Shown in pieces: positions 1 to 7,909 of a stretch of 64,000 nucleotides of DNA. The stretch lies in assembly GCA_910585005.1 (NCBI GenBank), contig CAJUCN010000007.1, positions 62,001 through 126,000 on the forward strand. Direction: 5' to 3'. This DNA is from an uncultured Lachnospiraceae bacterium (GTDB lineage: Bacteria; Bacillota; Clostridia; Lachnospirales; Lachnospiraceae). Each line of letters starts with the position of its first letter. The stretch's first letter is position 1. The translations under genes were made by a program, and so were the position numbers. Below the pieces are notes generated by a model. That model worked only from the letters and a program-made list of their open reading frames with translations. It searched no databases and was not told the origin of the DNA.

Positions 1-557
1 AGAGAGACCGGGCCATAGTTTCCATGGAAATCAAAGGCGGCCCAGTTTAGCTGTGAAGCATAAGGGATCTGGTTAACGCCTGCACAGCGTTCCCCGCCTT
101 CGTACTGTGCGTACAGGACGATATATTTTTTCAAGCCGGGGTGGAACAGCAGGTTCATGGACAGGTCATGTTCTTTTTGGGAGATCATGGCATTGTAATA
201 TCCGCCATCCAGAGGGAAAATGCGTTCTGCCATCCAGTTGTCCCCTGTAAAATCATATCCGGCCTCCTGTCCGTATTGGCGTAAAATATATGTGATTTCC
301 AGGAAGATCCACCAGTGAAACCCCTGTCCGTCCCGGGAGGAAATAAAATCATGATGATAAACAAAATCATCGTTGCTTTCGTAAGAATGCCAAAGATCCT
401 GGCTTACGACGGGGGTAAAGCTGCTGGACGCGGAAGGGCCGGATGATATTGGGGCAGACAACAAACCGGGTTCTTGCCGGGGGAGTGATTTGGCGTATGC
501 GGATATGCCAAGCGTGCATATGAGTACAAGGGCAAAGCTGGTCAATCTTGTTTTCAA
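1..557 (-). CDS. Secreted protein of unknown function, C-terminal part beyond the window
   Basis: An open frame runs leftward off the window from a TTG codon at 557-555, with an AAGGAGAA SD just upstream. The start gives a classic signal peptide: MKTRLTSFALVLICTLG, ending near Ala-Tyr-Ala. The mature part begins with a Ser/Pro-rich linker and continues with aromatic-rich sequence. About 185 residues are visible and I recognise no family. A consensus promoter sits upstream on the same strand. The TTG start is inferred from SD, signal peptide and promoter together; ATG-only searches break this gene into spurious pieces. Confidence 0.72.
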   Translation of the reverse strand, partial: MKTRLTSFALVLICTLGISAYAKSLPRQEPGLLSAPISSGPSASSSFTPVVSQDLWHSYESNDDFVYHHDFISSRDGQGFHWWIFLEITYILRQYGQEAGYDFTGDNWMAERIFPLDGGYYNAMISQKEHDLSMNLLFHPGLKKYIVLYAQYEGGERCAGVNQIPYASQLNWAAFDFHGNYGPVS

Positions 558-612
558 TCAGAGTTCTCCTTTGCAAATATGTCTGAAAACGGCGTGATGG
601 TTCTCTGGGCAA

Positions 613-641
613 ATTATACCATGGGAAACCGGTATTCTCAA
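613..641 (-). promoter_or_regulatory. Sigma-A promoter of the leftward secreted-protein gene
   Basis: On the minus strand TTGAGA (641-636) is followed by a 17-bp spacer and TATAAT (618-613). It lies about 55 bases before the TTG start of the leftward gene. Confidence 0.65.
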
Positions 642-671
642 TAGCGGTAACAATTTATCAAAGCCCTTTTG

Positions 672-689
672 CCTGCCGGATCCGGCAGG
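672..689. other. 18-bp perfect palindrome in a divergent promoter region
   Basis: CCTGCCGGATCCGGCAGG is a perfect palindrome followed on the plus strand by GATTTTTAG, so it resembles a terminator. It lies between two divergent promoters, where neither flanking gene needs a terminator. It may insulate them or bind a protein. Confidence 0.4.
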
Positions 690-704
690 GATTTTTAGTT
701 TTGC

Positions 705-733
705 TTGACAGGTATGCTATATGATGATATATT
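705..733 (+). promoter_or_regulatory. Sigma-A promoter of the SPFH gene
   Basis: TTGACA (705-710), a 17-bp spacer, then TATATT (728-733), about 80 bases upstream of the ATG at 815. Confidence 0.7.
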
Positions 734-814
734 AATGATATTAAAATAATATCAAGAATACTGAGGGATAAAAAGAACCCAGGTATGTATGCAGGGAAAG
801 GATGGAGGTTCACT

Positions 815-1795
815 ATGGAAGAGAAAAGAAATATCATTACGGAAAAGGAAATCACATCGGCAAAAGGGGGAATGGGGCTGATCCTGGTGCTTTTAGGATT
901 TATTGTGGACATTGCGGCCATAGTGGGGGCAATTTTCTTTTTGGAAGTGGGAAGCGGGATGATTGGCGGCATTTTGCTGGCAGTTGGAATTGTCTTTTTT
1001 GTGGCAATGATTATTTTAAGTACCGGGCTTCATGTGGTGAACCCCAATGAAGCAATGGTATTTACCCTTTTCGGGAAATATTATGGTACAATTAAAAAAC
1101 AGGGATTTTATTATTTAAATCCTTTTGCGTCAGCCATCAACCCGGCAGGGAAGACTATAGTCAGCGCCGGCGGCAATGCTTCGGCCGGTACGGTGAGCGT
1201 GAAAAAGATTTCCACGAAGGTTATGACACTGAATAATGAAAAGCAGAAGGTCAACGATGTGCTGGGAAACCCGGTCATCATCGGTGCGGTGGTAATCTGG
1301 CGGGTAAAAGACCCTACAAGCGCAGTCTTTCAGGTGGAAAACTACAAAAAATATTTATCTACCCAGTGTGATTCTACGATCAGGAATATTGCAAGGCTTT
1401 ATCCATATGACGTGATGGACGAGGGGGAAACGGAAGAAAAGACGCTGCGGGGCAGCAGCCAGGAGATTGCTGTCAATATGACGGCAGAGCTGCAAGAGAG
1501 GGTAAAAGATGCAGGGCTGGAGATTATGGAAGTGCGTATCACCCATTTATCCTATGCAGAGGAAATCGCGGCGGCAATGCTCCAGCGCCAGCAGGCGGTA
1601 GCGATCATTGCCGCAAGGAAAAAGATTGTGGAAGGCGCAGTGAGTATGGTCAAGATGGCCATTGACGAGTTGGGAGAGGAAGAGGTTGTGGTGCTTGACG
1701 AGGAGAGAAAAGCAGCCATGGTTAGTAACCTTTTGGTAGTCCTTTGCGGAAACAAGGATGCCCAGCCCATTGTAAACAGTGGAAGTATTTATTAA
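815..1795 (+). CDS. SPFH (band 7) domain membrane protein
   Basis: A protein of 326 residues. The start at 815 is chosen over an in-frame ATG at 785 because GGATGGAGG precedes it. Two hydrophobic segments fill roughly residues 15-75. A band-7/SPFH domain follows from about residue 75: NPNEAMVFTLFGKY, then a GNPVIIGAVVIWRVKDP strand and the AEEIAAAMLQRQQA helix typical of prohibitin/stomatin-like proteins. SPFH proteins form oligomeric membrane scaffolds, often with proteases. The next gene, 75 bases downstream, encodes a ribbon-helix-helix-like protein, a pairing I recall from other Firmicutes. Function beyond membrane scaffolding cannot be read from sequence. Confidence 0.85.
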   Translation: MEEKRNIITEKEITSAKGGMGLILVLLGFIVDIAAIVGAIFFLEVGSGMIGGILLAVGIVFFVAMIILSTGLHVVNPNEAMVFTLFGKYYGTIKKQGFYYLNPFASAINPAGKTIVSAGGNASAGTVSVKKISTKVMTLNNEKQKVNDVLGNPVIIGAVVIWRVKDPTSAVFQVENYKKYLSTQCDSTIRNIARLYPYDVMDEGETEEKTLRGSSQEIAVNMTAELQERVKDAGLEIMEVRITHLSYAEEIAAAMLQRQQAVAIIAARKKIVEGAVSMVKMAIDELGEEEVVVLDEERKAAMVSNLLVVLCGNKDAQPIVNSGSIY

Positions 1796-1870
1796 ATATG
1801 CAGACGAAGAAATATGCCGCATGCGCAGACCACTACGGGAAGCGGATCCGGCAGGAAGGAAGTGAGAAAG

Positions 1871-2164
1871 ATGGGGAAGGCTATGCAAAAAGGCCGGATG
1901 GGAGAGTTGCCCTTGGAAGAACTGGAACAAAAGGAACAGGAATTGTCCCAGCGGCTTTTGCGCTTAAAGGCGATGGAGGATGAGATCCGCGATAAGGAAA
2001 AAAAGTTAAAAGAAACAGAAAAAGCGAAAAAGCAGATCCTGCTCCGGCTTTCCCCTTCCTTGTGGAATGAGATCGCAAAATGGGCGGAGGAAGATTTCCG
2101 TTCCATAAACGGACAGATTGAGTATCTTTTAAGCGAATGTGTCCGGCAGAAAAAGAAAAAATAA
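1871..2164 (+). CDS. Arc-type ribbon-helix-helix protein with a coiled coil
   Basis: A small, highly charged protein of 97 residues. The start at 1871 follows AGGAAGGAAGTGAG; an earlier in-frame ATG at 1814 lacks an SD. Residues about 15-55 are a Glu/Lys/Leu-rich coiled coil (LEELEQKEQELSQRLLRLK). The C-terminal segment, ILLRLSPSLWNEIAKWAEED followed by FRSINGQIEYLL, fits a ribbon-helix-helix fold of the Arc/MetJ type. It ends in poly-Lys. It lies directly downstream of the SPFH gene and is probably co-transcribed with it. DNA targets are unknown. Confidence 0.7.
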   Translation: MGKAMQKGRMGELPLEELEQKEQELSQRLLRLKAMEDEIRDKEKKLKETEKAKKQILLRLSPSLWNEIAKWAEEDFRSINGQIEYLLSECVRQKKKK

Positions 2165-2204
2165 AGAGGCTGGACGCAGTAGAAAAGTCGTTAGAATATT
2201 GTAT

Positions 2205-2232
2205 TTGAAAAACAAAGCCGGTATGCTATAAT
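2205..2232 (+). promoter_or_regulatory. Promoter of the GGDEF/EAL gene
   Basis: TTGAAA (2205-2210), a 16-bp spacer and TATAAT (2227-2232), about 55 bases before the ATG at 2287. Confidence 0.6.
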
Positions 2233-2286
2233 GCTTATACGAAAATATATCTTGTGGCGCCCCCAGGATACGATCGGAGGAACTTT

Positions 2287-4671
2287 ATGTACGAGGAAAG
2301 TACGGCATCGGCTTTGGGACAGTTGTTCTTTTATGACAAAATAAGCAAACGTGTTTCTGACAACAGTGGAAACATGCTGGCCGTAGCCCAAAAGGATAAA
2401 GAAAGATTTCAGGAAATCCTGGAAATTGCCGCGGCGGCAGACCAGCCGGCGGTAGTTTATACGGACATATGTGTAAAGGGAAAAGAAGGGAATGTTACAA
2501 GTTATCATGCCGGAATTGTTTGTACAGCGCCGGGGGAGCAGGTCATTGTTACACTTCAAAAAAACGAAAAAGCCTATGAGACGAATCCTGTAACGGATCA
2601 ACTTACAGGGCTGCTTAACAGAAGCGCTTTTTCGGAACGGGTAGAAGATATGATAGCCAATGACGGTGCGGCGCCGGCAGAAAAATATATGGTGGTATAT
2701 TTTGATGTACAGCGTTTTAAGACAGTCAATGATATGCTGGGGATTGCTGAAGGGGACAGGCTGTTAAAGCATATAGCCAAGGTGGTGACCAGGGCGGTAG
2801 AGGGAAACGGTGAAGCATGCCGTATCGGTTCAGACCGTTTTGCATTGATCACAAAATGCGAAAAAGAAAACAGGGACAGCTTTGTAGAAAAATTGTTTGA
2901 GGACATCTCCGGATTTGATCTGCCTTTCGAGATAACTTGTAATGCCGGTATTTTTGTAATAGAGAATGGCCAGCTCCTGGCTGATGCTGCAATAGACAGG
3001 GCGATCATGGCGCAAGCGCCGATTAAAGGAAGCTATACAAGGCGATTTAATTACTATACTGAGGTTCTGCGCGAGATGCTTCTTACGGAGCAGGAAATCA
3101 CAGGTATGATGAAAGCGGCCTTGGAAGGGGAACAATTTATGATCCACTATCAGCCCCAGTACAACCACTCAACAGGTATGCTGGTAGGGGCGGAGGCGTT
3201 GGTAAGGTGGCATCATCCTGAAAAAGGGCTGATTCCGCCCGGTCGTTTTATTCCCGTATTTGAAAAAAATGGGTTTATCACGAAGCTTGACCTGTATGTG
3301 TTTGAAAAGGTCTGTGTGTTCCTGCGCGGATGCATTGACAAAAACCTGCCTGTGGTGCCAATTTCCACTAATCTAACAAGGTACGATATCTTTTCACCCA
3401 ATTTTATAGAGATGCTTGAGGAAACCAGGGAAAAATATCAGGTGCCGCCAAAATATATCCGGGTGGAGATTACAGAGTCTGCCGCGTTAGGAAACAGCCA
3501 ATTTATCAATGCAGCGGTAAAAAAGCTGCATAACTATGGATACATCGTGGAGATGGATGATTTTGGAAGTGGCTATTCTTCCCTAAATATTTTAAAGGAT
3601 ATCGATTTTGACATTATCAAACTGGATATGCGGTTTTTAGAAAGCGAACAGGGGGGAAAGAACCGGGGCGGCACTATTTTAAGTTCCGTGGTCAGGATGG
3701 TCAACTGGCTGGGGCTTCCTATTATTGCAGAAGGGGTTGAAACGATCCAGCAGGCGGATTTCTTAAAAAGCATCGGATGCGATTATGTGCAGGGCTTTTT
3801 ATATTCAAGGCCTTTGGGGCAGGAGGCCTATGAGGAACTGCTAAACGGAACCCAGATTGGATCAACGATTCCACAGATGAAATTGATTGATACTTTAAAT
3901 ATTGCAAATTTCTGGTCAAGCGATTCCCTGGAAACATTGATTTTCAGTAATTTCGTGGGTGGCGCCGCTATCTTTGAGTATAGAGGCCAAAAACCGGAGA
4001 TTCTTAGAGTAAACCGGAAGTACCTTGCCGAACTTGGAATGAATTTATCCGAAAAGGAACTTGTGAATGCAAACTTTTTGGACTTTTTTGACGAGGCAGG
4101 CAGAGAAGCTTACATAAAAATGCTTGATTGCGCCATTGAAAGCGGAGAGGAGCAGGAAAGCGAGGCATGGCGAACAATCACTTCTTCTTGCTGCGGCGAA
4201 GAGAAAATGTGTATCCGCAGTACGGTACGGGTGATCGGAAAAAGTAAGGATAATTATTTATTTTATGCAATGATCAGGAATGTTACTGCGGAAAAGAAGC
4301 AGTATGATGCTATTTTGGACAGTGAGAGACGGTTTAAGATGGCAAGTGAGCAGGTCAATATTTATTATTGGGAATATACAGTTGCTACCAGGGAAATGCG
4401 TCCCTGTTTCCGGTGTATGCGTGATTTAGGGCTTCCTGCGCTTTTGACGAATTACCCGGATAGTGCAATTGAAATGGGTGTGTTCCCGCCGGAAACTGCG
4501 GATATGTACCGTGACTGGCACAGGCAGATTGCAGAAGGCGTGCCGTCTTTGGAGGCTGTGATTCCGCTTACAGTGGGAAGAATTCCTTTTATTGTGCGGT
4601 ATACGACGGAATTTGATGAGAATAACAGGCCGGTTAAGGCTTACGGTTCCGCTGCTCTTGTAGTGGACTGA
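2287..4671 (+). CDS. Cyclic-di-GMP phosphodiesterase with degenerate GGDEF, EAL and PAS domains
   Basis: A protein of 794 residues. The start follows CGGAGG; an upstream in-frame GTG lacks an SD. Residues about 104-265 form a GGDEF domain (DQLTGLLNRSAF) whose signature reads RIGSDRF, so it is unlikely to make c-di-GMP and may bind GTP or act as a regulator. The EAL domain (about 285-510) has the key motifs: EALVRW, the Asn of NLTR, VEITES, MDDFGSGYSS, IKLD, AEGVET and VQGFL. Phosphodiesterase activity is therefore expected. The rest (about 535-790) looks like two PAS-type sensor domains. No membrane segment is seen, so it is probably cytosolic. With the diguanylate cyclase at 39.4 kb it implies c-di-GMP signalling. 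Confidence 0.88.
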   Translation: MYEESTASALGQLFFYDKISKRVSDNSGNMLAVAQKDKERFQEILEIAAAADQPAVVYTDICVKGKEGNVTSYHAGIVCTAPGEQVIVTLQKNEKAYETNPVTDQLTGLLNRSAFSERVEDMIANDGAAPAEKYMVVYFDVQRFKTVNDMLGIAEGDRLLKHIAKVVTRAVEGNGEACRIGSDRFALITKCEKENRDSFVEKLFEDISGFDLPFEITCNAGIFVIENGQLLADAAIDRAIMAQAPIKGSYTRRFNYYTEVLREMLLTEQEITGMMKAALEGEQFMIHYQPQYNHSTGMLVGAEALVRWHHPEKGLIPPGRFIPVFEKNGFITKLDLYVFEKVCVFLRGCIDKNLPVVPISTNLTRYDIFSPNFIEMLEETREKYQVPPKYIRVEITESAALGNSQFINAAVKKLHNYGYIVEMDDFGSGYSSLNILKDIDFDIIKLDMRFLESEQGGKNRGGTILSSVVRMVNWLGLPIIAEGVETIQQADFLKSIGCDYVQGFLYSRPLGQEAYEELLNGTQIGSTIPQMKLIDTLNIANFWSSDSLETLIFSNFVGGAAIFEYRGQKPEILRVNRKYLAELGMNLSEKELVNANFLDFFDEAGREAYIKMLDCAIESGEEQESEAWRTITSSCCGEEKMCIRSTVRVIGKSKDNYLFYAMIRNVTAEKKQYDAILDSERRFKMASEQVNIYYWEYTVATREMRPCFRCMRDLGLPALLTNYPDSAIEMGVFPPETADMYRDWHRQIAEGVPSLEAVIPLTVGRIPFIVRYTTEFDENNRPVKAYGSAALVVD

Positions 4672-4689
4672 CCTGACAGGAAAAGACAC

Positions 4690-4752
4690 TTGACAAATAC
4701 CCCCATAGGGTATATTCTTTGTAAGAAGAGAATATACCCTATGGGGGTATTT
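4690..4752. promoter_or_regulatory. CsoR promoter-operator: two CsoR boxes as a 24-bp inverted repeat
   Basis: TTGACA (4690-4695) and TATTCT (4713-4718) are 17 bp apart. Overlaid on them is a perfect inverted repeat with 24-bp arms (4695-4718 and 4729-4752) and a 10-base centre. Each arm contains ATACCCCCATAGGGTAT, itself a near-palindrome matching known CsoR copper-operator boxes. The first box fills the -35/-10 spacer and the second lies just after the start of transcription, so two repressor tetramers could block the csoR-copA operon in the absence of Cu(I). Confidence 0.88.
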
Positions 4753-4800
4753 TGCAATAAAGATTCCCGTCCCAAGAGCAGGGATTTAGAAAGAGAGGTA

Positions 4801-5136
4801 ATGAGTATGGCCCAAACGGGAAATAATTTGAACCAGGAAAATATTTGCGGGTGCTGCCGCACCAAAAACACACCCAGAAGCGAAAAGGAGTTAAGGCAGC
4901 TTCAAAACCGGTTAAACCGGATGATTGGCCAATTAAACGGAATCAGCCGGATGCTGGATGAGAACCGTTATTGTGGGGATATTTTGACGCAGGTGGCGGC
5001 AGTGGAAAGCGCTTTGCAGAATTTTGGGTATCTTGTGCTTGCAGAACATATGGAGACATGTGTGGCGGAGGAGATTCGCAATGGAAACGATCAGATCATG
5101 GAGGAAGTTATTGAGCTAGTAAAAAAACTCAAGTGA
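4801..5136 (+). CDS. csoR: CsoR-type copper-sensing repressor
   Basis: A protein of 111 residues of the DUF156/CsoR family, an all-helical tetrameric repressor that leaves DNA on binding Cu(I). The start at 4801 follows GAGAGGTA; further upstream the frame crosses the operator. The body has the family pattern LQNRLNRMIGQLNGISRML. The metal ligands fit the Cu type: Cys in RYCGDIL, then His and Cys in EHMETC. An unusual N-terminal Cys cluster (ICGCCRTK) precedes the core. The promoter carries two CsoR boxes and the copper ATPase gene follows after 16 bases. Confidence 0.92.
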   Translation: MSMAQTGNNLNQENICGCCRTKNTPRSEKELRQLQNRLNRMIGQLNGISRMLDENRYCGDILTQVAAVESALQNFGYLVLAEHMETCVAEEIRNGNDQIMEEVIELVKKLK

Positions 5137-5152
5137 CAGGAAGGAGATCAGT

Positions 5153-7777
5153 GTGAGAAAAGAAAAATATTCAGTGACGGGAATGACTTGTTCCGCATGT
5201 TCGTCCCATGTGGAAAAGAGCGTAAGCAAGCTTCCGGGTATGGGAGAAGTAAGCGTAAATCTGCTGACTAACAGTATGCAGGTTGTTTACGATGAAACGC
5301 TCTGCGGTGAGCAAGGAATCGTTGATGCTGTGGAAAAAGCAGGTTATGGAGCAAGTTTGGCGTCCACAGGAGGAAAGGTGGACGCTTCTTTGGGAGGTGT
5401 TTCGGAAAATTGTCCGGTAGATCCTGCCAGGCAAAATGCCAGCAGGCCAAACGGGCCGGACAGAGAGGCGATCAAAGGGAAAAAGGAAAACAGGGAAATG
5501 AAAGCCAGGCTGACCATTTCCATTGTCTTTATGGTTTTACTGATGGCAGTATCCATGCATCACATGTTTTTTATGTGGCTGCACCTTCCTGTACCAGAAT
5601 TTTTTATGAAGTTGTTTCACGGCAATGAAAATGCGTTGACTTTTGCATTTACCCAGTTTTTACTTACATTACCTATTATCTATGTAAACCGGAAATATTT
5701 TCAGACCGGATATCGGACGTTGCTGCACGGAAGCCCCAATATGGACAGCCTGATTGCGGTAGGCTCCGGTGCGGCGCTCCTATATGGAATTTTTGCAATT
5801 TACAGGATTGGCTATGGATTAGGGCATGGAGATTTGGCAGTGGTCAGCCGGTATGCATCAGACCTATATTTTGAATCGGCGGGGATGATCCTTGCACTGA
5901 TCACGGTAGGAAAATATTTAGAAACCCGTTCCAAAGGAAAGACGGGGGAAGCGATTGAAAAGCTGATGGATCTGTCTCCTAAGACGGCGCTTCTTCTTTT
6001 GGAGGATGGGACGGAGAAAGAAATTCCCACCCAGCAGCTTGTAAAAGGCGACCGCTTTCTTGTAAAACCGGGAAGCCTGATTCCGGTGGATGGAGTGATT
6101 GAGGAAGGGACTTCCAGCGTAAATGAGGCAGCGATTACAGGAGAGAGTATTCCGGTGGAAAAGGGGCCTGGAGATCCTGTGGTTTCCGCCACCATGAATA
6201 GGGCGGGGAGGCTGATCTGCCGGGCGGTAAAGGTTGGAGAGGATACGACGCTTTCCCAGATCATCCGGTTGGTGGAGGAGGCTTCTGCATCCAAAGCGCC
6301 CATTGCCAGGCTGGCGGATAAGATTGCAGGGGTCTTTGTACCGGTGGTCATGGCAATTGCCGCTGTCACCTTTATCACATGGCTTTTGGCGGGAGGCGGG
6401 TTTGAAGAGGCAATGTCCTGTGCCATTGCGGTGCTGGTCATTTCCTGTCCGTGCGCGCTGGGGCTTGCAACGCCGGTGGCGATCATGGTAGGAACTGGTG
6501 TTGGGGCAAAGAACGGTATCCTGATTAAGTCAGGCGACGCATTGCAGGCGGCAAGGGATATTGACACGGTGGTATTAGATAAGACGGGAACGATCACGGA
6601 AGGAAAACCCAAAGTTACGGATATCCAATGCTATGGGGAAGATGTGGATGAAAATGAAACGCTTTCCCTGATTGCGGCAGTGGAAAAACCCAGCGAACAC
6701 CCTCTGGCGGAAGCGATCATGGCGGAAGCGGAAAAGAGACATCTGGCAGTTCCGGCAGTGTCAGAATTTCAGGCGGTCTTTGGAAAAGGAGTCTGGGCAA
6801 AGTATGCGGATGGCAGATATTTTGCAGGAAATACAGCTTTTATGGAAGAAAACGGAATTTCCTTATCTTCCAGGCAAAAAGAAAAGATCGACCAGTTTTC
6901 AGAAGAGGGAAAGACGCCGCTTCTTTTTGCAAAAGACCGTACGCTGCTTGCTGTGATTGCAGTGGCGGATACGGTGAAAGAATCTTCCAAACTTGCTATG
7001 GAAGAATTTAGCAGGATGAAGATAGATGTTGTTATGTTAACCGGAGATCATAAGCGTACAGCACAGGCTGTCATGCGGCAGTTACATGTGGGGCAGGTGA
7101 TTGCCGAGGTGCTTCCCGAAGAGAAAGAAAAAGAAATCCAGCGTCTTAAACGGGAAGGCCGGAAGGTGGCAATGATTGGCGATGGGATTAACGATGCGCC
7201 CGCCCTTGCCGCTGCAGATGTGGGGATTGCGATTGGGGCAGGCACCGATGTGGCTATAGACAGCGCTGATATTATTTTGATGAAGAGCAGGCTGACAGAT
7301 GCAATTACGGCAATCCGGTTAAGCAGGGCTGTGATCAAAAATATTAAAGAAAACCTGTTTTGGGCATTCTTTTATAATGTAATTGGGATTCCCTTAGCGG
7401 CAGGAATCTGGTATCCTATTTTTGGCATCCGGTTAAACCCCATGTTCGGAGCGGCGGCAATGAGCCTTAGCAGCCTGTTTGTCGTTGGGAACGCCTTACG
7501 GCTCCGGAACTTTAAAGGAATAGTGCAAAATCAAAAAATAGAAAAAGAAAAGATGGAGGAAGAAAAAATGGAGAAAACAATGATCATTGAAGGCATGATG
7601 TGTGCACATTGTACAGGAAGGGTGCAAAAGGCATTGGAAGAAGTGGGGGGCGTGGAAAGGGTATCCATGAGCCTTGAGGAAAAGAGCGCTACAGTTGTGT
7701 TGGCTAAGGAGACAGGAGACAGCGTTTTAAAAGAAGCGGTAGAGAAGGCAGGGTACGAGGTAGTGGAGATCCGGTAA
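5153..7777 (+). CDS. copA: Copper-exporting P1B-type ATPase with heavy-metal domains at both ends
   Basis: A protein of 874 residues starting at GTG after AGGAAGGAG. It exports Cu(I) using ATP. An N-terminal heavy-metal domain has GMTCSACSSHV (about residue 8), then a Gly/Pro-rich linker and membrane helices. Visible motifs are TGES (actuator), SCPCALG (about 430, Cu-binding helix), DKTGT (about 475, phosphorylated Asp), SEHPLAE (about 515) and GDGINDAPAL (about 675). A second heavy-metal domain, GMMCAHCTGRV, is attached at the C-terminus (about 805-874) by a Lys/Glu-rich linker; most CopA proteins have such domains only at the N-terminus. It follows csoR in the same operon. Confidence 0.95.
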   Translation: MRKEKYSVTGMTCSACSSHVEKSVSKLPGMGEVSVNLLTNSMQVVYDETLCGEQGIVDAVEKAGYGASLASTGGKVDASLGGVSENCPVDPARQNASRPNGPDREAIKGKKENREMKARLTISIVFMVLLMAVSMHHMFFMWLHLPVPEFFMKLFHGNENALTFAFTQFLLTLPIIYVNRKYFQTGYRTLLHGSPNMDSLIAVGSGAALLYGIFAIYRIGYGLGHGDLAVVSRYASDLYFESAGMILALITVGKYLETRSKGKTGEAIEKLMDLSPKTALLLLEDGTEKEIPTQQLVKGDRFLVKPGSLIPVDGVIEEGTSSVNEAAITGESIPVEKGPGDPVVSATMNRAGRLICRAVKVGEDTTLSQIIRLVEEASASKAPIARLADKIAGVFVPVVMAIAAVTFITWLLAGGGFEEAMSCAIAVLVISCPCALGLATPVAIMVGTGVGAKNGILIKSGDALQAARDIDTVVLDKTGTITEGKPKVTDIQCYGEDVDENETLSLIAAVEKPSEHPLAEAIMAEAEKRHLAVPAVSEFQAVFGKGVWAKYADGRYFAGNTAFMEENGISLSSRQKEKIDQFSEEGKTPLLFAKDRTLLAVIAVADTVKESSKLAMEEFSRMKIDVVMLTGDHKRTAQAVMRQLHVGQVIAEVLPEEKEKEIQRLKREGRKVAMIGDGINDAPALAAADVGIAIGAGTDVAIDSADIILMKSRLTDAITAIRLSRAVIKNIKENLFWAFFYNVIGIPLAAGIWYPIFGIRLNPMFGAAAMSLSSLFVVGNALRLRNFKGIVQNQKIEKEKMEEEKMEKTMIIEGMMCAHCTGRVQKALEEVGGVERVSMSLEEKSATVVLAKETGDSVLKEAVEKAGYEVVEIR
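7553..7570 (+). promoter_or_regulatory. Possible internal ribosome binding site for a free CopZ-like chaperone
   Basis: Within copA, GGAGGAAG (7555-7562) lies 5 bases before an in-frame ATG at 7568 (MEKTMIIEGMMCAHC). Initiation here would release about 69 residues, the size and fold of the copper chaperone CopZ. The purine-rich run also simply encodes the Glu/Lys linker, so this is a suggestion. Confidence 0.35.
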
Positions 7778-7808
7778 ATCAAAGCCCCCATTGACGGAAA
7801 AATGTATT

Positions 7809-7863
7809 TGATGCAAAAATGATGCAAAAATGATGCAGTTATGATGCAACCCTTTGATAAAAT
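7809..7863 (+). promoter_or_regulatory. Four 11-bp direct repeats upstream of a -10 box
   Basis: TGATGCA occurs at 7809, 7820, 7831 and 7842, exactly 11 bp apart, so the copies lie on nearly one helix face. GATAAAAT (7856-7863) follows as a -10 candidate, with no good -35. The geometry is like PhoB/OmpR-family boxes with 11-bp repeats, suggesting an activator for the two genes downstream. Confidence 0.55.
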
Positions 7864-7909
7864 AGGCTTGTAACTACTAACGGCCGGAAAGAAAAGGAAT
7901 GGTTGCATT

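Noticed and set aside
5812..6612. 266-codon open frame on the minus strand inside copA
   Set aside because: It is antisense to the best-conserved part of copA and has no SD; its Pro/Ser/Ala-rich composition is that of a shadow frame.
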